This document shows positions 25,693 to 35,216 of a DNA stretch of 64,000 nt, in pieces (positions within the stretch are counted from its first letter, which is position 1; every line of letters begins with the position of its first letter). The stretch is taken from the NCBI GenBank assembly GCA_013391845.1, contig CP058414.1, positions 1,536,501 to 1,600,500 of the forward strand, given 5' to 3'. The notes beneath the pieces are model-generated. The model searched no databases. It was not told where the DNA came from and saw only the letters and a list, made by a program, of their open reading frames with translations. The stretch comes from Pseudoalteromonas shioyasakiensis (GTDB lineage Bacteria > Pseudomonadota > Gammaproteobacteria > Enterobacterales > Alteromonadaceae). A program made the translations under genes and the position numbers.

Positions 25693-26725
25693 TCAAGAAC
25701 AAAAACAATTACCACCGGCGTTTGATGTTGATAAATTAGACGGCGTTGATAAGGCGGCAATCTTATTGCTGAGCTTATCAGAAGAAGATGCTGCGCAAAT
25801 CCTTAAACACTTAGAGCCTAAGCAAGTGCAAAAAGTGGGGATGGCAATGGCTGCGCTTGATGATTTATCGCAAGCGAAAATTAGTGCAGTCCATAATTTG
25901 TTTATTGAGCAAATTCAAAGCTTCAGTACCATTGGCTTCCAGTCTGAAGACTTTATCAAAAAAGCGCTTACCGCAGCGCTTGGTGAAGATAAAGCCGCCA
26001 GCCTTATTGACCAAATTGTCATGGGGTCAGGTGCGAAAGGTCTTGATTCACTGAAGTGGATGGACTCAAAACAAGTGGCGAATATTATTCGCAATGAGCA
26101 CCCTCAGATTCAAACCATTGTTTTATCTTATTTAGAACCAGAGCAATCAGCAGAAATTTTGTCGCAATTCCCAGAGAAAGTGCGTTTAGATTTAACTATG
26201 CGTATTGCTAATCTTGAAGAAGTTCAACCGGCAGCATTACAAGAGTTGAATGAAATCATGGAGAAACAATTCGCCGGTCAAGCTGGTGCGCAAGCTGCGA
26301 AAATGGGCGGCTTGAAAGCTGCTGCTGATATCATGAACTACCTAGATACCAATGTTGAAGGTCAGTTAATGGATTCAATCCGTGAACACGATGAAGAGAT
26401 GTCGCAGCAAATCCAAGACCTTATGTTTGTCTTTGAGAACTTAATGGATGTTGAAGACCGTGGTATTCAAGCGATTCTTCGTGAAGTACAGCAAGATGTA
26501 TTAATGAAAGCAATTAAAGGCACAGATGAAGCATTGAAAGAGAAAATTTTAAGTAACATGTCAAAACGTGCCGCTGAATTACTCGCTGATGATCTTGAGG
26601 CGATGGGCCCTGTTCGTATTAGTGAAGTTGAAGCTGCACAGAAAGAAATTCTTTCTACGGCACGTCGTTTGGCTGACTCAGGCGAGATTATGCTTGGTGG
26701 CGGTGGTGGTGAGGAGTTCCTGTAA
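25685..26725 (+). CDS. fliG: Flagellar motor switch protein FliG
   Basis: FliG forms the upper C-ring layer and transmits torque from the stator. Three helical domains are evident: an N-terminal FliF-binding region (DGVDKAAILLLSLSEEDAAQIL), a middle domain with EHPQIQTIVLSYLEPEQSAEIL (the EHPQ motif contacts FliM), and a C-terminal domain with the charged torque helix around KEKILSNMSKRAAELLADDLEAMGPVRI. The C-terminus carries an unusual glycine run GGGGG before EEFL. The 346 residues fit the family. It overlaps fliF by eight bases. Confidence 0.96.
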   Translation: MTDQEQKQLPPAFDVDKLDGVDKAAILLLSLSEEDAAQILKHLEPKQVQKVGMAMAALDDLSQAKISAVHNLFIEQIQSFSTIGFQSEDFIKKALTAALGEDKAASLIDQIVMGSGAKGLDSLKWMDSKQVANIIRNEHPQIQTIVLSYLEPEQSAEILSQFPEKVRLDLTMRIANLEEVQPAALQELNEIMEKQFAGQAGAQAAKMGGLKAAADIMNYLDTNVEGQLMDSIREHDEEMSQQIQDLMFVFENLMDVEDRGIQAILREVQQDVLMKAIKGTDEALKEKILSNMSKRAAELLADDLEAMGPVRISEVEAAQKEILSTARRLADSGEIMLGGGGGEEFL

Positions 26726-26728
26726 GCC

Positions 26729-27547
26729 ATGAGTAAGTCTTCTTTTCATACCGGACGTCCAGTGCATGCCAGCGAAGCTGCTGATGAATTACTTGAAAAC
26801 TGGCCAATCCCTGAAGTTACGCAAGATACAAAAAAACTTGCTGGGCGCTCAACTGCATACGGCACGCCTCTAGCTGATTTATATCGTAAAGAACAGCAAA
26901 AACAACAAGCTGACGAACAACCAGAAGAGCCTGAAATCCCGTCATTGACTATGGCTGAACTTGAAAAAATCCGTCAAGATGCCTTTGAAGAGGGACTAAA
27001 GCAAGGCCATGAGCAAGGTTACATAGACGGTTTTGAAAAAGGCGCTCATGAAGGTAAAGAAGCGGGGTTTAAAGAAGGTGTTGAGCTTGGTAAGGAGCAA
27101 GGCCAAGAAGAAATTAAGCCTATTTTAGAAGAGCAGCTCACTAACTTGAGAAGCTTGCTCGATAGCCTTTCTCAGCCTTTATCTAAAGTAGATGAAAGTG
27201 CAGAAAAGCAGTTAGTGCAGCTAGCGGTCATGTTAACTGAAGTATTAGTTTATCAAGAAATTAAAACTTCACCAGAAGTCATTTTGCATGCTTTAAAGCA
27301 GGCTATTGACGCTTTGGGTGAAGAACAAGCGAAAGTACGTATTCACTTACACCCTGATGATATCGATTTAATTACCCAAAGTTATGGCGAGCAAACCATC
27401 GCAGATAATCATTGGCAGTTAATCGCAGAACCCACATTAGATCGTGGTGGCTGTGAAATTAAAACCCCACAATCATCCTTAGATATGACAATTAAGACCC
27501 GCGTCAAAGAAACGTTGGAAAACTTTTTGCATAGCAGTGGTATCTAA
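26729..27547 (+). CDS. fliH: Flagellar export ATPase regulator FliH
   Basis: FliH binds the export ATPase FliI and docks it at the C-ring. The protein has the diagnostic central run of small-xxx-small repeats ([29 protein letters not shown], about residues 85-130) forming a helix, and a C-terminal domain with [13 protein letters not shown] and [17 protein letters not shown]. Its 272 residues are typical. It starts three bases after fliG and is followed by fliI 17 bases on. Confidence 0.94.
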   Translation: MSKSSFHTGRPVHASEAADELLENWPIPEVTQDTKKLAGRSTAYGTPLADLYRKEQQKQQADEQPEEPEIPSLTMAELEKIRQDAFEEGLKQGHEQGYIDGFEKGAHEGKEAGFKEGVELGKEQGQEEIKPILEEQLTNLRSLLDSLSQPLSKVDESAEKQLVQLAVMLTEVLVYQEIKTSPEVILHALKQAIDALGEEQAKVRIHLHPDDIDLITQSYGEQTIADNHWQLIAEPTLDRGGCEIKTPQSSLDMTIKTRVKETLENFLHSSGI

Positions 27548-27564
27548 CACTTTTTAGGCTCATT

Positions 27565-28899
27565 ATGAGTGCTCAATCTATGACTCTAAGCGAACGCTTA
27601 CAGCGCTATGAAAAACATATCAAGGCTCCCAAACCTGCTGTTGCTGGTATTCTGACGCGTGTCGTTGGTTTAACACTTGAAGCAAAAGGGCTTAGAGCAC
27701 CGGTTGGCAGTCAATGTAAAATTGAGACCATCAATGGATTTGTTGATGCTGAAGTGGTTGGTTTTAATGACCAAACACTTTACTTGATGCCGAATGATCA
27801 TATCTCTGGTGTACTGCCAGGTGCGCGAGTTATTCCAAAAGTAAACGAAACAGGGTTGCCTGTAGGAATGAGCTTACTTGGCCGAGTGGTGGATGGTCTC
27901 GGTCGGCCGCTTGATGGCTTAGGTGCCATAAATGCTGAGCATCATCTAAAGTTTGCACAAAGTCCAATAAACCCGCTGGCAAGACGTCCTATTAGTCAGC
28001 CTATGGATGTAGGTGTTCGAGCCATCAACTCCGTTATTACTGTAGGTCAAGGCCAGCGTATGGGTCTGTTTGCAGGCTCAGGTGTCGGTAAATCAGTGCT
28101 ACTAGGTATGATGACTCGCGGCTCTGAAGCTGATGTAATCGTTGTTGGCCTTGTGGGGGAACGTGGTCGTGAGGTAAAAGAGTTCATTGAAGAAATTTTA
28201 GGTGTTGAAGGTCGCAAGCGCTCGGTGGTAGTTGCCGCTCCAGCCGATGCCTCGCCATTAATGCGTTTAAAAGGTTGTGAAAGTGCAGTGACCATTGCTG
28301 AATATTTTCGTGATCAAGGTCTTAACGTGTTGTTATTACTTGACTCTGTTACCCGTTATGCCATGGCGCAACGTGAAATTGCCTTAGCGGTTGGTGAGCC
28401 TCCAGCTACGAAGGGTTATCCGCCTTCAGTATTTGCTAAACTGCCTGCGCTGGTGGAGCGTGCCGGTAATGGTGGTGAAGGGCAAGGTGCGATCACCGCG
28501 TTTTTCACTGTGCTTAGTGAAGGGGATGATATGCAAGACCCAATTGCTGACTCTGCCCGTGCTATTTTAGACGGCCACATTGTTTTATCTCGAGATTTAG
28601 CCGACAGTGGTCATTATCCTGCTATTGATATTGAAAAATCGATTTCTCGTGTTATGCCACAGGTTGTATCTGAAGCGCATATGCAACAAGCTCGCGTGCT
28701 AAAACAAGTGTATTCAATGTATCAACAGAACAAAGATATGATCACACTCGGTGCGTATCAAAAAGGCACCGACCCTATGCTTGACCAAGCAATTAATATG
28801 ATGCCACGTGTGAATCAATTCCTTCAGCAAGGCATGAAAGATGTGATCAGTTATGATGATGGTCTACAAGGTCTTGCGCAGTTATTAGGACAAGGTTAA
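27565..28899 (+). CDS. fliI: Flagellum-specific export ATPase FliI
   Basis: FliI is the hexameric ATPase of the flagellar type III export machine. [15 protein letters not shown] is the Walker [36 protein letters not shown] the conserved catalytic and arginine-rich region, and the N-terminal beta domain (about 1-90) precedes them. The 444 residues match the family and all core motifs are intact. Its stop overlaps the fliJ start (TAATG), indicating coupled translation. Confidence 0.96.
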   Translation: MSAQSMTLSERLQRYEKHIKAPKPAVAGILTRVVGLTLEAKGLRAPVGSQCKIETINGFVDAEVVGFNDQTLYLMPNDHISGVLPGARVIPKVNETGLPVGMSLLGRVVDGLGRPLDGLGAINAEHHLKFAQSPINPLARRPISQPMDVGVRAINSVITVGQGQRMGLFAGSGVGKSVLLGMMTRGSEADVIVVGLVGERGREVKEFIEEILGVEGRKRSVVVAAPADASPLMRLKGCESAVTIAEYFRDQGLNVLLLLDSVTRYAMAQREIALAVGEPPATKGYPPSVFAKLPALVERAGNGGEGQGAITAFFTVLSEGDDMQDPIADSARAILDGHIVLSRDLADSGHYPAIDIEKSISRVMPQVVSEAHMQQARVLKQVYSMYQQNKDMITLGAYQKGTDPMLDQAINMMPRVNQFLQQGMKDVISYDDGLQGLAQLLGQG

Positions 28900-29354
28900 T
28901 GGCAAAAAGTAAACTTGATTTATTGTTAAAGCTTGAGAGCGATAAAGAAGAGTCTCTACGCATGGATTACTTAAAAGCGCAGCAGCACTTACAAAGTAAC
29001 CAACAAAAACTGCAAGGGCTGAATAACTTTCGCATGGAGTATTCTCAGCAGTTACATTTGAAAGGTCGCTCTGGTTTGTCTAGTGCCGGGTTTAGTCAAT
29101 ATCATGCCTTTATCGCAAAAATTGAAGAAGCGATACGTCAGCAAGCAAGCACTGTGAATACCGCAAAGCAAGTTGTTACGCAGCGAAAAGCACTGTGGTT
29201 AAAACAGCAAGTGAAAGCTAAAGCAGTTGCGAAGTTAATCGAAAAGCAAGCTGAAAAACAAGCGATGCAAGTGGCTAAAGCGGAGCAAAAAATGCTGGAT
29301 GAGTTCGCTTCAAATCAGTTTTATCAACGTCAACTTAAAAACGCACTTCTCTAA
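28899..29354 (+). CDS. fliJ: Flagellar export chaperone/stalk FliJ
   Basis: FliJ is the small coiled-coil stalk that links the FliI hexamer to the export gate. The 151 residues are almost entirely a long antiparallel coiled coil rich in Lys, Gln and Ala, with LLLKLESDKEESLRMDYLKAQQHL at the N-terminus and a lysine-rich second helix. FliJ is poorly conserved in sequence; the call rests on size, coiled-coil character and translational coupling to fliI. It ends the fliE transcription unit. Confidence 0.88.
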   Translation: MAKSKLDLLLKLESDKEESLRMDYLKAQQHLQSNQQKLQGLNNFRMEYSQQLHLKGRSGLSSAGFSQYHAFIAKIEEAIRQQASTVNTAKQVVTQRKALWLKQQVKAKAVAKLIEKQAEKQAMQVAKAEQKMLDEFASNQFYQRQLKNALL

Positions 29355-29369
29355 AATACGACCTTTTTT

Positions 29370-29385
29370 AGGCATGTTAATTGCA
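29370..29385 (+). promoter_or_regulatory. Sigma-54 promoter of the fliK operon
   Basis: AGGCATGTTAATTGCA has GG at 29371-29372, GC at 29383-29384 and a TTGCA -12 element. Transcription would start near 29396, 59 bases before fliK. It closely resembles the maf site (AGGCAT then TTGC). The fliK-L-M-N-O-P-Q group is a separate sigma-54-dependent unit in Vibrio cholerae. Confidence 0.65.
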
Positions 29386-29454
29386 TTTACCTAACCAGTA
29401 GCATTAATTTTGGCACTTGCGGCGGCAAATTGCCTCTTTAGTTTTAGGTGAATT

Positions 29455-31662
29455 ATGGCGATCAGTGATATCAATTTGCAGGTTAAAACTGAGCAAGGTA
29501 CTGGTTTTTCAGGCAAAGAATCAGAGTCTAGCGACAAAGCATCGGGCTTAAGTTTTTTAACTTCACTAACACAAGCAAGTGAAGCGGCAAACGCGCAAGC
29601 AAAAAGTGATGCAGGTGCTGACTCAGTTGATGAAACTAAAGCTATCAGTACTTCTGAAGAGCCTAAATCAGGTGCTAAACCTGGTGATGAAAGCACAGCT
29701 GCTGATGCTAAAGCTGCAACTGCTACCACCTCTTCAGAACAGCAATCTAAAACAAGTCCAGATGTTCGTAATGAAGCTGTAACTAAAGAACAAAGCGATG
29801 AACTTGCTCTTGTAGAAGATGAGGAAAACTCACTGCTTTCGCAAATTAATGCGGCTCAAGCTATGAGTACGCGTGTTAATAAATTGATTGAAAATAATGA
29901 TGTTAGCCCTGTAGTTGTTGATAAAAAACCATCCCCAATCGATACCATTACACCTGTTATACCTTCACCGATGACAGACGTTGCACAAACCGATGATTCA
30001 AAAGCCGACGCGGAAGGCGATAATTCAATAGCAAGCTTATTACATAAGTCTAAAGTTGCGACTGCGGTAGATAGCCAGCTAAAAGCGATGGGTGATTTAC
30101 CACCAAAAGATAGCATAACCCCAGTTATTGACAGCCCATTAACCGATAAAGGAAAGCAGGGTGTTTCAGCTGTTAATACCCCTGATACAAAACCTCAGGT
30201 AAGTAATCTTAATAATGCAACTGAACAAACAGGCGGTAAAAAGGCTGATGTTGAATTAGATGCTCTGTTGAAATCTACTCAAAAACAGCAGACTGCGGAT
30301 TTAGAAGGTAAAACGAGCGAAGTTAGTTCAAAACAAACTCAAAGCCACGTTGATAAATCTGCAGCAAGCATCATCGACAAGAAAGTGACAGATAACTCAA
30401 TTGTTGGCCTATTCGCTAAGGTACAAAGTGGTGATGGAGAGGCTGTGAGTGAGTTCGCTAAAGGTTTGTCGCTAACCTCTGAACAGCAAAAGCAACTTGA
30501 GCAACAAATAAATCAACTGAAAGCTGATAATAAACTCAGCGCTGATGAGGTGGCAACAATCAAGTCGCTATTGTCTGAATTAAGCAATAGCAAGTCAGCA
30601 GCACAAAGCCCTGTATCACAATTTGCTGTAGAACAAGACATTGCTAATGAAAATCAGGCAAAACAAGATACTAAATTAGCTGACAATAAGGCTCTAGATA
30701 ACAAGTTACCTACAGGCGTCGAAAAGCAAATCACGGCGTTGACTAAGGATGAACAGCAAGCGCTTTTAAATAAAGTGAATACTCAACTGCAAACGTTAAC
30801 GCCGGGCACTGCTCAGTACGAAAAGCTCTCTGCGGCACAAACCTTGCTCACAGAGGCTATTAATGCTCCAGCCAAAGTAAATACAGCCACAGCAATGCCT
30901 GTTCCCGCAGCAACAGTCACAGCTGAACATAGCAAGGCGAAACAAAATAGCTCAGCGCAAGTTACAGCTGATGCAAGCAAAGCAATGATTGGTGATGACG
31001 TCACAACAGAACTGGATACAAAACTCAATACCGAACGCACACAAGAAGCTGTTACCCCGCGCGTAGCTCAGTTATTTACTCAGATTACGGCTCAAGCAAA
31101 TGCAACAGTACAACCAGGTGCTTATGAAATGGCTCATCAACAATACGAGCAAGCGCTTGAAGTACAAACAATGCATACGCAAACAACAGCACAAACCCAG
31201 GCTCAATCTAAATCAGTGGCCCTTGACCCTGGAGTAATGCAAGCGATTAACATTATAAAAAGTGATGCAGCAAAAATGCTTCAAGAGCGTGTTAGTGCAT
31301 TATTAAATATCAATAATAAAGAAGCTGAAATTCGCTTAGACCCGCCAGAAATGGGCAGTATGCAAATTCGTATACGTAGCGATGCAGAGCAAGCTCAAAT
31401 TAATTTTGTTGTACAAAATCAGCAAGCAAAAGAAGCTTTAGAGCAGTCAATGCCACGTTTACGAGAGATGCTAGCGCAGCAAGGTATTGAACTTGGTGAG
31501 AGTAGTATTCAGCAGGGTAACCCTGAGCAACAACAAGAGCAGTCAGGGCAAGGGCAGTTCGCTGGAAAACAACAAACACAAGAGCAGCAACAAGAAGTAA
31601 CAGCGCAAAGCTCAGAAACTTCTCGACAACAATCTTCATCATCAATAGATTACTATGCATAA
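29455..31662 (+). CDS. fliK: Hook-length control protein FliK
   Basis: FliK is exported during hook growth and, on reaching the set length, switches FlhB from hook to filament substrates. The first 570 residues are low-complexity (Ala, Thr, Gln, Ser, Lys), consistent with an unfolded ruler region. The C-terminal switch domain is present: ERVSALLNINNKEAEIRLDPPEMGSMQIRI and MPRLREMLAQQGIEL. A Gln-rich tail follows. At 735 residues it is long for FliK. A 13-residue unit is duplicated at about 163-175 and 219-231. A GGTG ribosome site precedes the ATG. Confidence 0.93.
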   Translation: MAISDINLQVKTEQGTGFSGKESESSDKASGLSFLTSLTQASEAANAQAKSDAGADSVDETKAISTSEEPKSGAKPGDESTAADAKAATATTSSEQQSKTSPDVRNEAVTKEQSDELALVEDEENSLLSQINAAQAMSTRVNKLIENNDVSPVVVDKKPSPIDTITPVIPSPMTDVAQTDDSKADAEGDNSIASLLHKSKVATAVDSQLKAMGDLPPKDSITPVIDSPLTDKGKQGVSAVNTPDTKPQVSNLNNATEQTGGKKADVELDALLKSTQKQQTADLEGKTSEVSSKQTQSHVDKSAASIIDKKVTDNSIVGLFAKVQSGDGEAVSEFAKGLSLTSEQQKQLEQQINQLKADNKLSADEVATIKSLLSELSNSKSAAQSPVSQFAVEQDIANENQAKQDTKLADNKALDNKLPTGVEKQITALTKDEQQALLNKVNTQLQTLTPGTAQYEKLSAAQTLLTEAINAPAKVNTATAMPVPAATVTAEHSKAKQNSSAQVTADASKAMIGDDVTTELDTKLNTERTQEAVTPRVAQLFTQITAQANATVQPGAYEMAHQQYEQALEVQTMHTQTTAQTQAQSKSVALDPGVMQAINIIKSDAAKMLQERVSALLNINNKEAEIRLDPPEMGSMQIRIRSDAEQAQINFVVQNQQAKEALEQSMPRLREMLAQQGIELGESSIQQGNPEQQQEQSGQGQFAGKQQTQEQQQEVTAQSSETSRQQSSSSIDYYA

Positions 31663-31688
31663 GTCCTGCTATTATAAGAAATAAAATA

Positions 31689-31718
31689 GTTACAGCCTGA
31701 TGAACAGATTGCTGTAAC
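31689..31718 (+). repeat. Inverted repeat between fliK and fliL
   Basis: GTTACAGC at 31689-31696 and GCTGTAAC at 31711-31718 form an eight-base perfect stem with a 14-base loop, 26 bases after the fliK stop and just before the fliL ribosome site. It may be a partial terminator, an RNA-processing element or an operator. It ends 16 bases ahead of the fliL ATG. Confidence 0.4.
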
Positions 31719-31734
31719 TTTGAGGGAAGTGACA

Positions 31735-32256
31735 ATGGCCGAAGAAGCAAATTTAGAAATAGAAGATACGGGTAAAGGCAAAAAGAAACTAATAATCATC
31801 ATTGCTGCTGTAGTGTTGATAGTTGGTGCAGCTGCAGGGTACTTTTTATTTATGGGCGATGATGCCCCTGAAGAAAGCCTAGCAGATGAAACCACAGTGA
31901 CTGAGTCCGCTGCACCATCGAGCTCCGCACAAATTGGTTCGGCTTTATATGTCGCAATGCCACGTCCATTTGTATTTAATGTGCCCGGTGCTAGTCGAGA
32001 CCGTATCGTACAGATAAAAGTTCAGCTACTAGTGCGCGGTGAAGTAAACGAAGAAACTGCCAAAAAACACATTCCACTTATCGAAAGTACCTTACTTGGC
32101 GTTCTTTCAACAACGACCGCAGATGAATTAGGTACTAGCGAAGGTAAAGAGTCAGTGCGTGTCGCTGCACTTGAAAAAGTACAATCAGCATTAAGTGATG
32201 TTGAAGGTAGCAAAGTGATAGAGCGGGTATTATTTACCGGCTTTGTGATGCAATAA
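31735..32256 (+). CDS. fliL: Flagellar basal-body-associated protein FliL
   Basis: FliL surrounds the stator units and stabilises them under load. A short cytoplasmic start is followed by one membrane helix (KLIIIIAAVVLIVGAAAGYFLFM, about residues 18-42) and a periplasmic stomatin-like domain with FVFNVPG and a conserved C-terminal VIERVLFTGFVMQ. ATG 31735, with GAGGGAAG upstream, is preferred over an in-frame TTG at 31720. The 173 residues are normal. It is followed by fliM nine bases on. Confidence 0.93.
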   Translation: MAEEANLEIEDTGKGKKKLIIIIAAVVLIVGAAAGYFLFMGDDAPEESLADETTVTESAAPSSSAQIGSALYVAMPRPFVFNVPGASRDRIVQIKVQLLVRGEVNEETAKKHIPLIESTLLGVLSTTTADELGTSEGKESVRVAALEKVQSALSDVEGSKVIERVLFTGFVMQ

Positions 32257-32265
32257 GGGGTCAGC

Positions 32266-33357
32266 GTGAGCGATTTATTATCTCAAGACGAAATTGATGC
32301 GCTCTTACATGGCGTCGACGAAGTCGAAGAGGAAGATATTCACGAAGGTGATGACTTAGACAGTAATACCTTACAGTATGACTTCTCATCACAAGATCGT
32401 ATTGTCCGTGGTCGTATGCCGACCCTGGAGATCGTGAATGAACGTTTTGCCCGTCATATGCGAATTAGCTTATTTAACATGATGCGCCGCACCGCAGAGG
32501 TGTCGATTAACGGCGTGCAAATGATTAAATTTGGCGAATATATTCACACCTTATTCGTGCCAACCAGTTTGAACATGGTACGTTTTCGTCCTTTGAAGGG
32601 CACAGGCCTAATTACCATGGAAGCCCGATTAGTATTCATTTTAGTGGATAACTTTTTTGGTGGAGATGGTCGCTATCATGCAAAAATTGAAGGCCGAGAA
32701 TTTACCCCTACAGAGCGTCGTATCGTTCAAATGCTGCTTAAAATTATCTTTGAAGATTATAAAGAAGCATGGGCACCGGTAATGGATGTATCTTTTGAGT
32801 ACCTTGACTCAGAAGTTAACCCTGCGATGGCTAACATCGTAAGTCCAACTGAAGTCGTTGTTATTAGCTCTTTCCATATTGAGCTAGATGGTGGTGGTGG
32901 TGATTTCCATATTGCACTGCCGTACTCTATGCTTGAGCCTATTCGTGAATTACTCGATGCCGGTGTGCAATCAGACACCGAAGACACTGACCTACGTTGG
33001 AGTAAAGCATTGCGTGATGAGATCATGGATGTTGAAGTGGATTTGTCGACTCAATTACTTGAGGTCGATTTAACACTACAACAAATCATGGAGCTTAAAG
33101 CTGGCGATATTATCCCTGTGGAAATGCCAGAACATATCACCGTCTTTGTAGAAGAATTGCCGACCTTTAGAGCAAAAATGGGTCGTTCTCGTGACAATGT
33201 TGCACTACAAATTAGCGAAAAAATTAAACGCCCTGAATCAGTTAAGTCAGAACTACATGTGTTCACAAAAGGTGGCAAAAAACTGGATTCAGATGCAGAA
33301 TTAGCAGAACTAGAAGAAGATCTACATCTATCAGAAGGTGTGGATTTAGACTGGTAG
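32266..33357 (+). CDS. fliM: Flagellar motor switch protein FliM
   Basis: FliM forms the middle C-ring layer and binds phosphorylated CheY to reverse rotation. The N-terminal LLSQDEIDALLHG (residues 4-16) is the CheY-binding peptide. The middle domain includes SSQDRIVRGRMPTLEIVNERFARHMR and GTGLITMEARLVF, and the C-terminal SpoA domain starts near residue 250. The GTG start has an AAGGGG ribosome site. The 363 residues are typical. See the CheA entry for related peptide copies in this window. Confidence 0.96.
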   Translation: MSDLLSQDEIDALLHGVDEVEEEDIHEGDDLDSNTLQYDFSSQDRIVRGRMPTLEIVNERFARHMRISLFNMMRRTAEVSINGVQMIKFGEYIHTLFVPTSLNMVRFRPLKGTGLITMEARLVFILVDNFFGGDGRYHAKIEGREFTPTERRIVQMLLKIIFEDYKEAWAPVMDVSFEYLDSEVNPAMANIVSPTEVVVISSFHIELDGGGGDFHIALPYSMLEPIRELLDAGVQSDTEDTDLRWSKALRDEIMDVEVDLSTQLLEVDLTLQQIMELKAGDIIPVEMPEHITVFVEELPTFRAKMGRSRDNVALQISEKIKRPESVKSELHVFTKGGKKLDSDAELAELEEDLHLSEGVDLDW

Positions 33358-33379
33358 TCGATTTATAAGGTTAAACATA

Positions 33380-33781
33380 ATGAGTGATGATCAAGATACA
33401 ATGGACGAATGGGCTGCGGCATTGGCCGAAGCTGAAGAAGCCGAAGGTGGTTCAGGTGATGCGGCTGTGGCTGAACTTGATGAACTAAAAGATGAAAGAC
33501 ATGAGCTGTCTGGCGACGAAAAACGTAAACTTGATACTATCTTGGACATTCCTGTTACTATTTCGATGGAAGTGGGTCGTTCAAAAATCAACATTCGTAA
33601 TCTATTACAGCTCAACCAAGGTTCAGTGGTCGAACTAGATCGAGTAGCTGGTGAGCCACTTGATGTATTGGTTAATGGCACCCTGATTGCGCATGGTGAA
33701 GTAGTCGTAGTAAATGATAAGTTCGGTATTCGTTTAACTGACGTTATTAGCCAAGTTGAACGTATTAAAAAGTTACGATGA
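33380..33781 (+). CDS. fliN: Flagellar motor switch protein FliN
   Basis: FliN forms the base of the C-ring and helps localise the export apparatus. The C-terminal SpoA domain is unmistakable: ILDIPVTISMEVGRSKINIRNLLQLNQGSVVELDRVAGEPLDVLVNG to [11 protein letters not shown]. The first 50 residues are an acidic extension (DQDTMDEWAAALAEAEEAEGG) common in gammaproteobacterial FliN. The 133 residues fit. Its stop overlaps fliO by four bases. Confidence 0.96.
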   Translation: MSDDQDTMDEWAAALAEAEEAEGGSGDAAVAELDELKDERHELSGDEKRKLDTILDIPVTISMEVGRSKINIRNLLQLNQGSVVELDRVAGEPLDVLVNGTLIAHGEVVVVNDKFGIRLTDVISQVERIKKLR

Positions 33782-34161
33782 ATGCTTTAGTTGTTTTAAC
33801 AAGTGCGTCGAGCACTGTATTTCCCACGGCATCACCAACGGCAGATTTATTGTCTATGGTGATGTCTTTGCTTTTAGTGCTTGTGGTTATTATTGCCTTG
33901 GCTTTTTTGGTAAAAAAATTAAACCCAAACCTTGCCAACAGTGATGAGTTTAAAGTAGTGCGTAGCTTGCCCTTAGGCTCCCGTGAACGTTTGATGGTTA
34001 TTGAAATTGATAACGCTCAACACTTAATTGGTGTTACCCCGCATAGTATTAATTACTTGCATAAGCTAGAGACACCTTTACAAGAAAAAGAACTCCCAGA
34101 ACTTGCCAAGAAGTTTGGTAAGCTACTGAACCCACAATCACCTTCAAATAAAAAGAATTAA
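33778..34161 (+). CDS. fliO: Flagellar export protein FliO
   Basis: FliO is a scaffold for assembly of the FliP ring in the export gate. The 127-residue protein has an N-terminal periplasmic part, one membrane helix (about residues 22-43, [22 protein letters not shown]) and a cytoplasmic domain with [18 protein letters not shown] and [14 protein letters not shown], which are family landmarks. The ATG overlaps fliN by four bases and fliP follows four bases after the stop. Confidence 0.92.
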   Translation: MNALVVLTSASSTVFPTASPTADLLSMVMSLLLVLVVIIALAFLVKKLNPNLANSDEFKVVRSLPLGSRERLMVIEIDNAQHLIGVTPHSINYLHKLETPLQEKELPELAKKFGKLLNPQSPSNKKN

Positions 34162-34165
34162 CGCT

Positions 34166-34906
34166 ATGATCAAGTGGATACTTATTTTAGCAAGTTTGCT
34201 GTTTTTGCCGTCGGTTAACGCTGAGGGTATAGAAGCCCTGACTATTACCACTAACCCTGATGGTTCTCAAGATTACTCTGTGACGCTACAAGTGTTAGCG
34301 ATCATGACTGCGCTGAGCTTCATTCCAGCGGCAGTGATTATGATGACCTCATTTACACGGATTATTGTGGTTTTGGCGATATTACGCCAAGCAATAGGCT
34401 TACAACAGACGCCATCGAATCAGATTTTGTTAGGTATGTCGCTGTTTTTAAGTATTTTTATTATGGCGCCAATTTATCAGCAGGTGAATGAGCGCGCTAT
34501 TGAGCCATACTTGAATGAGCAAGTTACCTCAGTACAAGCACTTGAGCTTGCCAAAGAGCCAATGAAAGCTTTTATGCTCTCGCAAGTTCGTATAAAAGAT
34601 TTAGAGACCTTTGCGAAAATAGCTGGTTATGAGCAATTAGACTCGCCAGAAGACACCCCACTGATTGTTTTAATCCCAGCCTTTGTTACCAGTGAACTGC
34701 AAACGGCCTTTATCATTGGTTTTATGTTTTTCATTCCCTTTTTGATTGTGGATTTGGTTGTGGCCTCCGTATTAATGGCCATGGGTATGATGATGCTTTC
34801 GCCGATGATTGTATCTTTACCATTTAAGATCATGCTATTCGTGTTAGTTGATGGCTGGGGTCTTGTTATGGGCACACTTGCTAAGAGTTTCGGGCTCGGG
34901 GTGTAA
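34166..34906 (+). CDS. fliP: Flagellar export gate protein FliP
   Basis: FliP forms the pentameric core of the export channel. A cleavable signal peptide is seen at the N-terminus ([17 protein letters not shown]), followed by [29 protein letters not shown], one of the best conserved FliP motifs, and four membrane helices. The 246 residues are normal. It is followed by fliQ 40 bases on with an AGGAG site. Confidence 0.96.
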   Translation: MIKWILILASLLFLPSVNAEGIEALTITTNPDGSQDYSVTLQVLAIMTALSFIPAAVIMMTSFTRIIVVLAILRQAIGLQQTPSNQILLGMSLFLSIFIMAPIYQQVNERAIEPYLNEQVTSVQALELAKEPMKAFMLSQVRIKDLETFAKIAGYEQLDSPEDTPLIVLIPAFVTSELQTAFIIGFMFFIPFLIVDLVVASVLMAMGMMMLSPMIVSLPFKIMLFVLVDGWGLVMGTLAKSFGLGV

Positions 34907-34946
34907 CAATGCACTTCAAGGCACATAATTAGTTAGGAGAGACAAA

Positions 34947-35216
34947 ATGGAACCGGAAATTTTTGTCGATATTCTGAGTGATGCACTATTTTTAGTCATT
35001 AAATTGGTATCGGCAATTGTGGTGCCAGGCTTGTTAGTCGGTCTTGTGGTGGCAGTTTTTCAAGCGGCAACATCCATCAATGAGCAAACATTAAGCTTTT
35101 TACCCCGTTTGTTAATTACAATTAGTGCATTAATTTTAGGCGGTCACTGGTTCACTCAAGAGCTTATGGACTATTTTACTCGTTTAGTGATGTCGATACC
35201 GGAGATTGCAGGCTAA
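34947..35216 (+). CDS. fliQ: Flagellar export gate protein FliQ
   Basis: FliQ is the small two-helix subunit that wraps the FliPR channel. The 89 residues contain two membrane helices (about 16-40 and 52-72) and conserved VGLVVAVFQAATSINEQTLSFLPRL. An AGGAG ribosome site precedes the ATG. Its stop abuts the fliR ATG (TAA then ATG with no gap), so translation is likely coupled. Confidence 0.96.
   Translation: MEPEIFVDILSDALFLVIKLVSAIVVPGLLVGLVVAVFQAATSINEQTLSFLPRLLITISALILGGHWFTQELMDYFTRLVMSIPEIAG

Noticed and set aside
29411..29432. TGGCAC followed by TTGC, looking like a sigma-54 site close to fliK
   Set aside because: The GG-GC spacing is wrong for every pairing in this stretch; the site at 29370 has the exact spacing.
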